Below, piece by piece: positions 18,642-30,102 of a DNA stretch of 64,000 bases. Location of the stretch: the NCBI GenBank assembly GCA_963824225.1, contig CAWGOF010000003.1, positions 2,480,001-2,544,000 on the forward strand, given 5' to 3'. Made by a program: the position numbers and the translations under genes. The stretch's first letter is position 1; the number at the start of each line of letters is the position of its first letter. The notes beneath the pieces are model-generated. The model made no database searches. It was given only the letters and a program-made list of their open reading frames with translations, and was not told where the DNA came from. Source of the DNA: CAWGOF01 sp963824225. Lineage in GTDB: Bacteria; Acidobacteriota; Polarisedimenticolia; Polarisedimenticolales; Polarisedimenticolaceae.

Positions 18642-19331
18642 TCACCAGCTGCGATCGCGGAGCTGCGAGACCGACGGCGTGTTGCTCGCGATCTCCGCAC
18701 GTTCGCCGACCCACTTGGCCAACGAATCGACCACCGCGGGGTCGACGCCCTTGGGGTCGGCACGCCGCGCCTCGATCCATTTCTCCATCGCGCGAAGGAG
18801 CTGGTCGGCTTGCTGGCGGTCCTTGCCGAACAGGTCCACGTACGCCGTCTTCGCCTCCTCGACCTGGTTCAGGCCGAGGAACGCCTCGGCGCGATACTCG
18901 ATCGCCGGCGTGTAGCGCGGGTTGAGCTTCAGCGCCTCGTCGTACGAGTCGAGCGCATCTTCGTAGCGGCCGTTCTTGCGCAGCACGTAGCCCAGGTCGC
19001 TCCACGCCTCGTGGAACTTGTTGTTCTTCTGGACCGCGCTGGTGAACTCGGCCGTCGCGCGCTCGTACTGCTTGGCCACTTTGCCCTGGATCTTCTGTTT
19101 CTCGGCCTCGGTCTTGGCCGCGGCCAGCTCCTTTTCGAGCTTGGTGGCCTTCTCGCGCATCACGACGCCCACGTTGTAGTGGTCGATCGCCTCCTGCTCC
19201 GGCGTCTTTTCCGGTTCGGGAGCCGCTTGCTGCTGCGTGTCGCGGATCGGGTTTCCGCCCGAAGCGTGGACCCCGGTCCAGGCCAGCGCCGCGCACAGCG
19301 CTCCGACCGCTACCCATCCGATCGTCTTCAT
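18642..19331 (-). CDS. Exported TPR-repeat protein
   Basis: A 229-residue protein with a signal peptide ending at VHASGG and two to three tetratricopeptide repeats between residues about 85 and 165 (for example AWSDLGYVLRKNGRYEDAL followed by SYDEALKLNPRYTPAIEY). A charged coiled-coil-like stretch (KLEKELAAAKTEAEKQK) precedes them. GGGAGGAAAGCGG lies before the ATG. It precedes the MauG-type gene in the same transcriptional direction and could act as its periplasmic scaffold or partner, which is inference from position only. Confidence 0.85.
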   Translation of the reverse strand: MKTIGWVAVGALCAALAWTGVHASGGNPIRDTQQQAAPEPEKTPEQEAIDHYNVGVVMREKATKLEKELAAAKTEAEKQKIQGKVAKQYERATAEFTSAVQKNNKFHEAWSDLGYVLRKNGRYEDALDSYDEALKLNPRYTPAIEYRAEAFLGLNQVEEAKTAYVDLFGKDRQQADQLLRAMEKWIEARRADPKGVDPAVVDSLAKWVGERAEIASNTPSVSQLRDRSW

Positions 19332-19440
19332 CCGCTTTCCTCCCGCGAAACGGCCGCCCGGCGCGGCACTTCGTCTCGCTCCGCTCCGCTAGAATCGCCG
19401 ACGCGGAGCGGTTTCGCCAGTCCCCCGCGGAGGCGTCCCA

Positions 19441-19674
19441 ATGGCTCCTGGTCCGCTGCCGTTCATCCTGGCCGCGGTGTCGCTCGCACCGACCGCGCTC
19501 CTGGCGTTCGAGGGCGGCGACGTCGCGGTGGGCGTCGTCTCGACGCTGATGGTCGCGCTCAACCTCGCCGCGCTCCGGATCGCCGAGCGGCGCCCGATCC
19601 AGGTCCTCGTCAACCTGGGGGTGGGCCGGATGGCGCAGGGCCGGAGCCGCGCCGGAGAGCCGGATCAGGGGTAG
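19441..19674 (+). CDS. Small membrane protein, hypothetical
   Basis: A 77-residue open frame with two hydrophobic segments near residues 7-23 and 29-45 and a basic C-terminal tail. GGAGG lies 8 bases before the ATG. It sits between the start of the TPR gene and the end of rmlC, with which it is convergent and overlaps by 10 bases. Composition fits the other genes, but I recognise no family, so it may be non-coding. Confidence 0.5.
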   Translation: MAPGPLPFILAAVSLAPTALLAFEGGDVAVGVVSTLMVALNLAALRIAERRPIQVLVNLGVGRMAQGRSRAGEPDQG

Positions 19675-20252
19675 CTGAACACCTGGCTTTCCGGGCGCGC
19701 GAGCCAGCTCTCGAGGCTCCCCGCGGTTGCGTCCTTGTCGGACAGGATCGGCTGGATCGTCGGCCACGCGATGCCGATCGCCGGGTCGTCCCAGCGCACC
19801 GTACCCTCCCCTGCCGGGTTGTACAGCTCGGTGCACTTGTATTCGATCTCCGCATCCTCGGACAGAACGCAGAACCCGCGCGCGAACCCCGGGCCGGCCC
19901 ACACCTCGAGCCGCTCCTCGGCAGCCACCGGGCGCCCGAACCAGCTCCCGAGGGTCGGAGATCCGCGGCGGAGGTCGACCGCGACGAGGAACACACGCCC
20001 CGACAGGACCCGCATCAGCTTGCCCATCGGCCGGTCCCACTGGAAGTGCAGGCCGCGCAGCACACCGCGGCGCGACCGCGACTGGTTCTCCTGCAGAAAC
20101 CGATCGGGGAGCCCGAGCTCGCGGAATCGATCGGCGCGGAACACCTCCTGGAAGAACCCCCGATGGTCTTCGATCGTCCGGGATCGCAGCACGACGACGC
20201 CGCTCAGGTGCGTCGATTCGACGGTGACGTTCGGGTCCGCGACGCGACTCAC
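19665..20252 (-). CDS. rfbC: dTDP-4-dehydrorhamnose 3,5-epimerase
   Basis: A 195-residue cupin enzyme of the RmlC family, which epimerises dTDP-4-keto-6-deoxyglucose at C3 and C5 on the way to dTDP-L-rhamnose. Family motifs are FQEVFRADRF, RGVLRGLHFQ with the catalytic histidine, and YKCTELYNP with the catalytic tyrosine. The GTG start at 20252 overlaps the TGA of the L-2-hydroxyglutarate oxidase gene (GTGA). The other rhamnose genes (rmlA, rmlB, rmlD) are not in the window, so this copy is isolated; variants making other deoxy-sugars share the motifs. Confidence 0.9.
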   Translation of the reverse strand: MSRVADPNVTVESTHLSGVVVLRSRTIEDHRGFFQEVFRADRFRELGLPDRFLQENQSRSRRGVLRGLHFQWDRPMGKLMRVLSGRVFLVAVDLRRGSPTLGSWFGRPVAAEERLEVWAGPGFARGFCVLSEDAEIEYKCTELYNPAGEGTVRWDDPAIGIAWPTIQPILSDKDATAGSLESWLARPESQVFSYP

Positions 20253-21466
20253 GATCCCGTCCCTCGCAGGTCGAACCGCTCGGACGCGCGGCGCGCCAGC
20301 GTTCGGCCGATGCTCAGCGCCGCCGTGGCCGCAGGCGACGGCGCGTTCAGCACGTGGATCATACGCTCGGCCTCGACGATCCGGAAATCGTCGGCCAGCG
20401 AGCCGTCGGGCAGGACCGCCTGGGCCCGCACGCCCGCGCCGGCGGGCTCGACGTCCGACGGCTGCACCTCCGGCACGAGACGCGCGAGCGCGGCGACGAA
20501 CGCCGAGCGCGACGCCGCGCGCCCGATCTCGGCGACCCCGATCCGCGCGAAGCGCGCGATCAGCCGCCAGAATCCGACGTACGACAGCGTCTGGAACGCG
20601 TCGCGGGCCGACCAGCTGCCGCGCTCGTACCCGCGGCGCGACCAGGCGAGGAGCGCGTTCGGCCCGGCGTCGACACCGCCGGTGATCCGGCGCGTGAAGT
20701 GCACGCCGAGGAACGGGACGCGCGGGTCGGGGACCGGATAGATCAGATGTCGCACCAGGTGCTCGCGCTCCCTGCGCAGCCGGTAGTACTCGCCGCGGAA
20801 CGGCACGATGCGCAAGCCCGGGCGCACGCCGCAGGCCCGCGCGACCCGATCGCACTCGAGCCCCGCGCAGTTCACGAGGTGCCGCGCGTCGATCGGACCG
20901 CCGACCGTGTCGAGTCGAAAGCCGTCGTGGCCCCGGCGCACGCGACGCACGCGCGCGCCGACGCGCACCTCGCCGCCGGATTCGCGCACGTCCCCGGCGA
21001 GGGCCTGGGCCACGGCGACGAAATCCACGATCCCCGTCTCGCGCACGCGCAGCGCAGCCACGCCGGCGGCGTGGGGCTCGATCTCGCGCAGCGCGTCGAG
21101 GACCAGGAGCTCGAGACCCTCGAGACCGTTCTGCCGCCCGCGCTCGAGCAGGTCGTGGAGCCGGGGGAGCTCGGCCGTCGACGTGGCGACCAGGATCTTG
21201 CCGCACGTCTCGTGCGGAATTCCCCGGTCCTCGCAGTACCGCACCAGCTCCGTGCGCCCGTCGACGCAGTGCCGGGCCTTGGCCGATCCCGGCGCGTAGT
21301 ACAGGCCGGAGTGGATCACCCCGCTGTTGTGGCCGGTCTGGTGCGCGGCGACCCGGGCCTCGGCCTCGACCACGACCAGCGAACCGCGCACGATCGGCGC
21401 CAGCGCCCGAGCCGTCGCCAGGCCGACGATCCCGCCTCCGACGATCGCGACCTCGAACGCGGGCAA
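20249..21466 (-). CDS. lhgO: L-2-hydroxyglutarate oxidase
   Basis: A 405-residue FAD-dependent oxidoreductase of the LhgO family, which oxidises L-2-hydroxyglutarate to 2-oxoglutarate and passes electrons to the quinone pool at the inner membrane. The FAD-binding motif GGGIVGLATARAL is at the N-terminus. HNSGVIHSGLYYAPGS near residue 46 and FRGEYYRL near residue 232 are characteristic of the family, and the C-terminal segment has VLNAPSPAATAALSIG. It is coupled by GTGA to rfbC. The PrkA stress unit starts 148 bases away on the other strand. In E. coli lhgO (ygaF) belongs to a carbon-starvation operon. Confidence 0.92.
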   Translation of the reverse strand: MPAFEVAIVGGGIVGLATARALAPIVRGSLVVVEAEARVAAHQTGHNSGVIHSGLYYAPGSAKARHCVDGRTELVRYCEDRGIPHETCGKILVATSTAELPRLHDLLERGRQNGLEGLELLVLDALREIEPHAAGVAALRVRETGIVDFVAVAQALAGDVRESGGEVRVGARVRRVRRGHDGFRLDTVGGPIDARHLVNCAGLECDRVARACGVRPGLRIVPFRGEYYRLRREREHLVRHLIYPVPDPRVPFLGVHFTRRITGGVDAGPNALLAWSRRGYERGSWSARDAFQTLSYVGFWRLIARFARIGVAEIGRAASRSAFVAALARLVPEVQPSDVEPAGAGVRAQAVLPDGSLADDFRIVEAERMIHVLNAPSPAATAALSIGRTLARRASERFDLRGTGS

Positions 21467-21613
21467 CGCGACTCCCCTCGCAGCAGCTTACCAGGTCCGG
21501 CCGCAGGGCCGCGCAATCGAGGCTAAGATTGAATCGGCACTTGTACTGGCCGGGGTCGGAGCCTAGCTTCTTGTAACGGGTCCGCAGGCTGCTCTGGGAT
21601 GGAGGGTCAGCCC

Positions 21614-23680
<2,067 letters not shown>

Positions 23681-23692
23681 CCGAGGTTCGCC

Positions 23693-24766
23693 GTGTCCCG
23701 GATGCAGAGCGACCTGAACCGGTTCCGCGCAGATCGTCCGCGGCCGCGTGCGGGACGAGCTGCGCAAGCACCTCGGGCAGCAGGAGCTGTTCGGCAAGCG
23801 CGGCCGCGAGGTCGTGTCGATTCCGATCCCGCACCTCGAGCTGCCGCACTTCGCGCACGACTTCGGCGGCCGCGGGGTCGGGCAGGGCGACGGCGAGGGC
23901 GAGGGCTCGAAAGCCGGCAAGCGACCCCGGGCGGCACATCCTGGAGGCCGAGTTCACCGTCGAGGAGCTGGCGCAGCTGCTGGGCGAGGCGCTCGAGCTA
24001 CCGCGGATCCGGCCCAAGGGCCGCGACGAGCGTCGACGCGCGCAACTGGCGTTACACCGGGATCTCGACCACCGGACCCGAGTCGCTGCGCCATGGGCGG
24101 CGCTCGTATCGCCGCGCGCTGCGCCGGATGATCGCCTCCGGAGCCTACGATCCGATGCGACCGTCGAGTCGTCATCGAGCGCGGGGACCGGCGGTACCGC
24201 GCGCCGCGGCCGCGGCAGGAGCCCCGGTCGAACGCCGTGATCCTCTACGTGATGGACGTGTCCGGCTCGATGGGCGCCGAGCAGAAGGAGCTCGTGCGCA
24301 TCGAGACTTCTGGCTCGACGCGTGGATCTCGCGGCACTACGAGGGCACGCGCACGGTGTACATCGTCCACGACGCCGTGGCCAAGGAGGTCGACCGCGAC
24401 ACGTTCTTCCGCATCCGCGAGTCGGGCGGCACGGTGATCTCGTCGGCGTACGAGCTGGCGATCCGGATCCTGGGCGAACGGTTCCCGGCCGAGGACTGGA
24501 ACCTGTACCTGTTCCACTTCTCGGACGGCGAGAACTACAGCCGGCAGGACACCGAGAAGTGCATGCAGCTCCTGGACAAGCGGCTGCTTCCGTCGTTGAA
24601 CCTGTTCGGCTACGGGCAGGTCGAGAGCTACGGCACGAGCGGCGATTTCTACGAGGCCCTGCGACAAGCACTTCCAGAGCGACGAGCGCGTGGCGCTGTC
24701 GCGGATCCCCGATCGCGACGCGATCGTCGAGTCGATCAAGGCGTTGCTCGGCGCGAGGTGCGCTGA
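23693..24766 (+). CDS. yeaH: YeaH/DUF444 von Willebrand-type protein, PrkA partner (seven frameshifts)
   Basis: About 356 residues after repair. The N-terminus (DLNRFRQIVRGRVRDELRKH), GRHILEAEFTVEEL, RYTGIS and VMDVSGSMG (a MIDAS-type vWA motif) identify DUF444. YeaH is encoded next to the kinase YeaG/PrkA and acts with it in stress adaptation. Extra bases at about 23729, 23922, 24031, 24167 and 24662, and missing bases near 24305 and 24755, break the frame; removing them restores one continuous family sequence. The GTG start at 23693 is 12 bases after prkA. The TGA overlaps the spoVR ATG (TGATG). Confidence 0.92.
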   Translation: MSRMQSDLNRFRADRPRPRAGRAAQAPRAAGAVRQARPRGRVDSDPAPRAAALRARLRRPRGRAGRRRGRGLESRQATPGGTSWRPSSPSRSWRSCWARRSSYRGSGPRAATSVDARNWRYTGISTTGPESLRHGRRSYRRALRRMIASGAYDPMRPSSRHRARGPAVPRAAAAAGAPVERRDPLRDGRVRLDGRRAEGARAHRDFWLDAWISRHYEGTRTVYIVHDAVAKEVDRDTFFRIRESGGTVISSAYELAIRILGERFPAEDWNLYLFHFSDGENYSRQDTEKCMQLLDKRLLPSLNLFGYGQVESYGTSGDFYEALRQALPERRARGAVADPRSRRDRRVDQGVARREVR

Positions 24767-26263
24767 TGCGCGGCATCCCCCTGCCGATCGAGCTGGCCCG
24801 GGCCCAGGAGCGCATCGAGCGCATCGCCGCCGAGTTCGGCCTGACGTTCTTCCCCGTCGTCTTCGAGGTCGTGGACTACGAGCAGATGAACGCGCTCGCC
24901 GCGTACGGCGGGTTCCCCACGCGCTACCCGCACTATCGGTTCGGCATGGAGTACCTCCAGCTGTCGAAGAGCTACGAGTACGGGCTGCACAAGATCTACG
25001 AGATGGTGATCAACAACGACCCGACCTATGCGTACCTGCTCGAAGGCAACGCGATGCTGGACCAGAAGCTCGTGATGGCCCACGTCTACGGCCACGCCGA
25101 TTTCTTCCGCAACAACATGTACTTCGCGCACACGAACCGCCAGATGGTCGACGCGATGGCCAACCACGCGACGCGCGTCCGGCGCTACCAGGAGCGCTAC
25201 GGGATCGAGGCGGTCGAGCGCTTCATCGATGCGTGTCTGTCGATCGAGGACCTGATCGACCCGTCGGCGGTGTTCCGTCCGGCGGCGCCGCGCTCGGAGA
25301 GCGTGCCTCCCGACCCGGAGCCCGACGACGCGCCGGGGCGGCTCCCGGCGAAGGCGTACCTCGACCGGTACGTGAACCCGCCGGACTACCTCGAGGAGCA
25401 GCGCAAGCGCGTCGAGGAAGAGCGCGAGCGGTCGAAGCGCTTCCCGGCGAAGCCCGATCGCGACGTTCTGGGGTTCCTGCATGAACCACGCCCCGCTCGA
25501 GCCAACTGGGAACGCGACATCGTCGGGCATCGTGCGCGAGCGAGAGCTACTACTTCCTGCCGCAGCGCCAGACCAAGGTGATGAACGAGGGCTGGGCCTC
25601 GTACTGGCACACGCAGGATCATGACCACGCGCGTGCTGACCGACGCCGAGGTCATCGACTACGCGGATCACCATTCGGGCACCGTGGCGACCCAGCCCGG
25701 GCGGCTCAACCCGTACAAGCTCGGCCTCGAGCTGTTCCGCGACATCGAGCGCCGGTGGGACCGCGGGCTGTTCGGCCCGGAGTGGGACGCGTGCGACGAA
25801 CATGGCCGAGCGCGCGCACTGGGACCGCAAGCTCGGGCTCGGCCGGAGCAAGATCTTCGAGGTCCGCCGCGTGCACTGCGACGCGACGTTTCTCGACGAG
25901 TTCCTGACGCCGGAGTTCTGCGCGGAGCAGCGGCTGTTCGTGTCGGCGGAGGACAGCAAGACCAAGAAGCCCGCCGTGTCGACGCGGACGTTCGACGACG
26001 TCAAGCAGGCGCTGCTGTTCCAGATGACGAACGGCGGGCGTCCGATGATCGAGCTCGTCGACGCGAACTACGCCAATCGATCCGAGCTGCTCCTGCGGCA
26101 CCGACACTCGGGGATCGACCTGCGGTTCGACTGGGCCCGGGACGTTCTGCAGGGCCTCACGACGCTGTGGCGCCGTCCGGTGCGGCTCGAGACGGTTAAG
26201 GACGGCAAGCCGGTGCGTCTGGGGCACGACGGCGACTCTCCGACCGAAGAGTCGATCGAGTGA
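24766..26263 (+). CDS. spoVR: SpoVR family protein (six frameshifts)
   Basis: About 497 residues after repair. Conserved blocks in order: FPVVFEVVDYEQMNALAAYG, HYRFGMEY, MAHVYGHADFFRNN, TKVMNEGWASYWH, TDAEVIDYADHHSGT, RLNPYKLGLELFRDIE and KIFEVRRVHCDATFLDEFLT. SpoVR is named after Bacillus spore cortex formation, but in Proteobacteria it travels with PrkA and YeaH and is linked to stress, so its presence does not imply sporulation. Extra bases at about 25480, 25528, 25541, 25617 and 25801 and one missing base near 25505 break the frame. It ends convergently 13 bases from the hybrid kinase gene. Confidence 0.92.
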
Positions 26264-26276
26264 CCCGCGGCGCGGC

Positions 26277-28622
26277 TCAGATCGAGGCCGGGCGCCTGTG
26301 GCCCCACGGGCGGACGAGCGCCACGAGCTCCGCCTCGACCTGACGGACGCGCTCCTCGAGAACCTCGAACAGCCCGCGCACGTGAGCGAGATCGCCGGCC
26401 CGACCGACGCGCTCGAGCTGGGCCGCGGCCTCGCCGGCGAGCCGCGCCGCGAGCGTCACGCACGTACCCTTGACCCGATGCGCCGCTCGCTCGATCTCGG
26501 CCGCGTCGCCGCGCTCGACCGCCCCGCGCACGGCGGCGAGCATCGAGGCCTTCTCCTCGAGGAACACCTCGACGACCTGGCGCAACAGGTCCACGTCGCC
26601 GCCCGTCTGCTCGAGCAGCTTCGCTCGATCGACCACCGTCTCGACCGCCGTGCGACCGGCTGCCGGCGCCAGCGGGCGCGCGTCGCGGGGCGCGATCCGC
26701 TCGAGAACGGCGAACAGGTCGCCCGGCTCGAACGGCTTCGCCAAGCACGCATCCATGCCGGCGTCGAGCAACCGCTGCTCGTCGCCCTCGAGCGCGTGCG
26801 CCGTCAGGGCGACGATCGGTAGGCGATCCGTACCGCGCTTGACCTCGCGCTCCCGCAGGACGCGGGTCGCGGCGATCCCGTCGAGGCCCGGCATGTTGAC
26901 GTCCATCAGCACCACGTCGAACGGCTGCCGCTCGACGGCCTGCACCGCGTCGGTCCCGTTCGCCACCATCGTCGGGCGGTGGCCACTCTTGTCGAGCAGC
27001 GTGCGGATGACGAGCTGGTTCACCGGGTCGTCCTCGGCGACCAGGATGTCGAGCTTCGGCTTCGCTTCGCGCAGCGAGTGGCGCGTCACGAGCGCGGGGT
27101 GCGAGGCACCGTCGTCCCGCCCGAGCACCGCCCGGATCGCGTCGAGCAGATCGAGCGGGTTGACGGGCTTCGAGAGATATCCGGCGATCCCCAGGTCCCG
27201 GCAGCGCGCCGCGTCGCCGCGCTGTCCCGAGCGCGTGAGCAGGATCACGCGCGCCGTCTCGGGCGCCGCATCGCGGATCCGGGCGGCCACGCTGAACCCG
27301 TCGATGTCCGGCAGCAGCATGTCGATCGCCGCGACCCGGTACGGCTCGGACTTCCGGCGGACGTCCGACAGCGCGGCGAGCGCCGCTTCACCCGTCGCGA
27401 CCGCATCGACTCGCAGCCCGAAGTACCGCAGGCCCTCGGCGAGGATCTGCCGGCTCGGCGTGTTCGCGTCGGCGACGAGCACGCGCAGGCCCTTGAGGTC
27501 CGAGTGCCGCGCGAGCGTGTGCCGCGAGGTGCCGGGACCCACGGCGACGTGCGCCGTGAAGCAGAACACGCTCCCCCGCCCCGGCTGGCTCTCGACGCCG
27601 ATACGCCCACCCATCAGCCCCACGAGCTTGCGCGAGATCGCGAGACCGAGACCCGTTCCGCGTCGCCGATCGGCCGCGCCGCCGGTCTGCACGAACGGGG
27701 CGAAGATCGTCTCGGCCTCGGCGACCGCGATCCCCACACCGGTGTCGGTGACGCGAAACCGCAGCACGGCTTCCTGGCCGTCGAGCCCCTCGACCTCGAC
27801 GCGCACCACGACGTGTCCGTGGAGCGTGAACTTGATCGCATTGTCGGTGAGGTTGAGCAGGACCTGACGCAGGCGCGTCGGGTCGCCGACGATCGAATCG
27901 GGAGCGGCCGGGTCGACCTCGAATACGAGCTCGAGTCCCTTGGCGTGTGCGGCGAGCGACAACGGTCGCAGGGCGTCGGACACGCAGTCGCGCAGACTGA
28001 ACGGAATGTGCTCGAGCTCGAGCTTGCCGGCTTCGATCTTGGAAAAGTCGAGGATGTCGTTGACCAGCGTGAGCAGGGACTGGGCCGACCCACGGACGGC
28101 GGTGAGGAACTCGCGTTGCTCGTCCGTGAGGTCGGTGTCGAGGGCCAGCTCGGTCATGCCGATGATGCCGTTCATCGGCGTGCGTAGGTCGTGGCTGACG
28201 TGGGCCACGAACTCGGACTTGGCGGCAGCCTGCGCCAGTGCGTCCGCGCGGGCGCGCTCGAGCTCGGCGGCGACGCGCTCGCGGTCGGTCACGTCGCGGA
28301 CGATGCCGCGGAACCCGATCAGCACGCCCTGCTCGTCGTGGAGCGGCACGGCCGAGCCCTCGAGCACGCGCTGCGCGCCGGACGGTCCGACCCGCCAAAC
28401 GAACCGGCTGGCCGAAGGGTCGCGGAAACACTGGGCGGGCGCGACGGCCACTAGGTCGACGACCCGTCGCCCGAACACTTCGTCCCTCGGTCGATCGAGA
28501 AGCCGGCACAGGGCGGCGTTGACGGCGGTCAGGCGGCCTTCGGGGTCGACTTCGTAGAACCCGTCGTCGAGGGATTCGAGGACGCTCGACTCGGCTCGCC
28601 GACTGGAGTTCGAGTCGCTCAT
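26277..28622 (-). CDS. Hybrid sensor histidine kinase (PAS-HisKA-HATPase-REC-REC-Hpt)
   Basis: A 781-residue phosphorelay protein with no membrane segment, so probably cytoplasmic. Domains: PAS (about 15-115), dimerisation and phosphoacceptor helix with His144 in HVSHDLRTPMNG, catalytic ATPase with GTGLGLAIS near residue 322, receiver 1 with Asp434 (AIDMLLPD), receiver 2 with Asp574 (LMDVNMPG), and a C-terminal Hpt with His715 (AAHRVKGT). A complete intramolecular His-Asp-His relay is therefore possible, but no separate output regulator of the classical type is adjacent. The start is ATG at 28622. The HTH-TPR regulator starts divergently, 295 bases away. Confidence 0.92.
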   Translation of the reverse strand: MSDSNSSRRAESSVLESLDDGFYEVDPEGRLTAVNAALCRLLDRPRDEVFGRRVVDLVAVAPAQCFRDPSASRFVWRVGPSGAQRVLEGSAVPLHDEQGVLIGFRGIVRDVTDRERVAAELERARADALAQAAAKSEFVAHVSHDLRTPMNGIIGMTELALDTDLTDEQREFLTAVRGSAQSLLTLVNDILDFSKIEAGKLELEHIPFSLRDCVSDALRPLSLAAHAKGLELVFEVDPAAPDSIVGDPTRLRQVLLNLTDNAIKFTLHGHVVVRVEVEGLDGQEAVLRFRVTDTGVGIAVAEAETIFAPFVQTGGAADRRRGTGLGLAISRKLVGLMGGRIGVESQPGRGSVFCFTAHVAVGPGTSRHTLARHSDLKGLRVLVADANTPSRQILAEGLRYFGLRVDAVATGEAALAALSDVRRKSEPYRVAAIDMLLPDIDGFSVAARIRDAAPETARVILLTRSGQRGDAARCRDLGIAGYLSKPVNPLDLLDAIRAVLGRDDGASHPALVTRHSLREAKPKLDILVAEDDPVNQLVIRTLLDKSGHRPTMVANGTDAVQAVERQPFDVVLMDVNMPGLDGIAATRVLREREVKRGTDRLPIVALTAHALEGDEQRLLDAGMDACLAKPFEPGDLFAVLERIAPRDARPLAPAAGRTAVETVVDRAKLLEQTGGDVDLLRQVVEVFLEEKASMLAAVRGAVERGDAAEIERAAHRVKGTCVTLAARLAGEAAAQLERVGRAGDLAHVRGLFEVLEERVRQVEAELVALVRPWGHRRPASI

Positions 28623-28917
28623 GCCCCGCCCACACCCGCTCCCCGGGGTGCGGAACCGGCCGCACCTCCGCCCATGACACCGCGATCGAAGAGAAGGTCG
28701 TGCCCGGAGACCGTCAGAGCAAGCCATACCCGCAGAAGGGCGTGTTCCGCGAGTGCAACGGGCGGCCGAACCGCAGGAAACGCAGTCCGCGCCGAACGCA
28801 GCCATTGCGCCGGCCAGCCCTGGACAACCGGCGTCCGAACGGCGATCCTCGTGTCACGGTTGCCCGCCCCGCCCCATCGCCGTAGATGACTTGGCGGGCC
28901 GTGCCGAAGGAGCCTGG
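28623..28917. promoter_or_regulatory. Divergent intergenic region between hybrid kinase and HTH-TPR regulator
   Basis: A 295-base region between two divergent starts, so it must hold at least two promoters. No clear sigma-70 hexamers are visible at this G+C content. The reading frame of the regulator stays open back to 28753, but that extension is alanine/proline-rich and lacks a ribosome site. The AAGGAG at 28907-28912, five bases before GTG 28918, marks the likely translation start. No repeats or operator-like palindromes were found by eye. Confidence 0.4.
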
Positions 28918-30102
28918 GTGGCCGAAAGCAGCGGCAAGGCGTTCGGACGCTACCTGCGGATGCTGCGGGAGCGCCGCGGCCTGTCGCTCGACGACGTTCG
29001 CTCGCTGTCGCAGACGTTCCCCGAGACGATCACCAAGAGCTACATCTCGCGCTGCGAGAACGGCTACCACAAGCTCGCCCTGCCCAAGCTCATCCCGCTC
29101 AGCCGCATCTACGAGGTCCCGGCGGACGCCGTGCTCGAGCGGATGGAGCTCGACCTCGAGCTGGATCGCCTCGGCGGCCCGGACACCGAAGGGAAGAGCT
29201 TTGCGGAGCTGTCGGAAGCGGGCGCCGAAGCCAATGAACACGGTTATCGCTGGGAAGCCTATGCTTACTCGCGCGACGCCATGATCAGGGCGTCGAACTC
29301 ACCTGTTCGCGAGCGTTACCGCGACTTGGACGAACAGGTATCCCTCGCGATTCTCAACACCTCCACAATGGCCAGTGGCCTGGGTCGAAACCGCTTTGCA
29401 CTCCACGAGGCTCTGCATGTTCTCGGTACCAATAGAGTAAGTAGTACCAATCACGCTCGTGTCTGCGATCGTGTCGCATGTATTTACCGTAGGCTTGGGC
29501 TTGCGGATCTCGCGGATCACTACTCAGACTTGGCGATTCAGGAAGCAACGGCAACGGACGACCGCTTCGGCCTGGCCTTTATGTACTCCACGAAGGCGCA
29601 CGTTGCCTTGTCCCGCTCGGATCCTCAAACCGCGATCCCTTTGTTCCACAAGAGTCACACATTGCATCGAGATCTTGGCCAATCTGAGACGGCGGCATCT
29701 GTCCTCGTGAGCATCGCTGAGTGCCACTTGGACTTGCAACGTATTCGGGCTGCTCGACAGGCCTGTGATTCCGCGCTTCGCATGCTGGAGTCGGGATCTC
29801 CTTGCGTGACCCAGGCTTCGGCGTTGGCGGTCATGGGAAAGGTCGCCGATGCCGAGGGGCACTCGGATCGCGCAGCCCGTCTTTGGCATGATGCGATGGA
29901 TGTGGCGAAGGAGTGTCGCGACCGCGTGCTGAAGTTCAAGATCGAGCTTCTGCTTTTTCGTCGGGCTTTGAGGGTCGGAGACGATTCGGCGGCTCGAGCG
30001 ATTCAACGAAGGTTGCGCCGGGTGTCTCCGTGGATTCCGGCGGAGTTGCAGGAGCTCACCGAGTTTCGTGACTTGGTTCGCACCATGAGCGTCTCGAACT
30101 AA
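28918..30102 (+). CDS. HTH (XRE)-TPR transcription regulator, RRNPP-like
   Basis: A 394-residue protein. Residues about 9-70 form an XRE-type helix-turn-helix (FGRYLRMLRERRGLSLDDV ... YISRCENGYHKLALPKL). The rest, about 90-390, is a helical repeat array with tetratricopeptide-like spacing, for example AFMYSTKAHVALSRSDP and ASVLVSIAECHLDLQRI. HTH followed by TPRs is the architecture of RRNPP regulators (PlcR, NprR, Rgg), which bind short secreted signal peptides. The GTG start is chosen from the AAGGAG five bases upstream. The 3' two thirds is poorer in G+C than the 5' end and the neighbours. A small gene for an exported peptide follows on the same strand. The peptide-sensing role is inferred from architecture and context. 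Confidence 0.85.
   Translation: MAESSGKAFGRYLRMLRERRGLSLDDVRSLSQTFPETITKSYISRCENGYHKLALPKLIPLSRIYEVPADAVLERMELDLELDRLGGPDTEGKSFAELSEAGAEANEHGYRWEAYAYSRDAMIRASNSPVRERYRDLDEQVSLAILNTSTMASGLGRNRFALHEALHVLGTNRVSSTNHARVCDRVACIYRRLGLADLADHYSDLAIQEATATDDRFGLAFMYSTKAHVALSRSDPQTAIPLFHKSHTLHRDLGQSETAASVLVSIAECHLDLQRIRAARQACDSALRMLESGSPCVTQASALAVMGKVADAEGHSDRAARLWHDAMDVAKECRDRVLKFKIELLLFRRALRVGDDSAARAIQRRLRRVSPWIPAELQELTEFRDLVRTMSVSN

Noticed and set aside
16322..18925. An 867-codon plus-strand open frame
   Set aside because: It lies antisense to the CAAX-type protease, proline iminopeptidase and MauG genes, all of which show active-site motifs; it is a shadow frame.
24766..26263. SpoVR as a sign of sporulation
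   Set aside because: The prkA-yeaH-spoVR group is widespread in non-sporulating Proteobacteria, and no other sporulation genes are visible.
28753..28917. N-terminal extension of the HTH-TPR regulator
   Set aside because: The added residues are low-complexity, no ribosome site precedes the upstream ATG, and AAGGAG lies correctly before GTG 28918.
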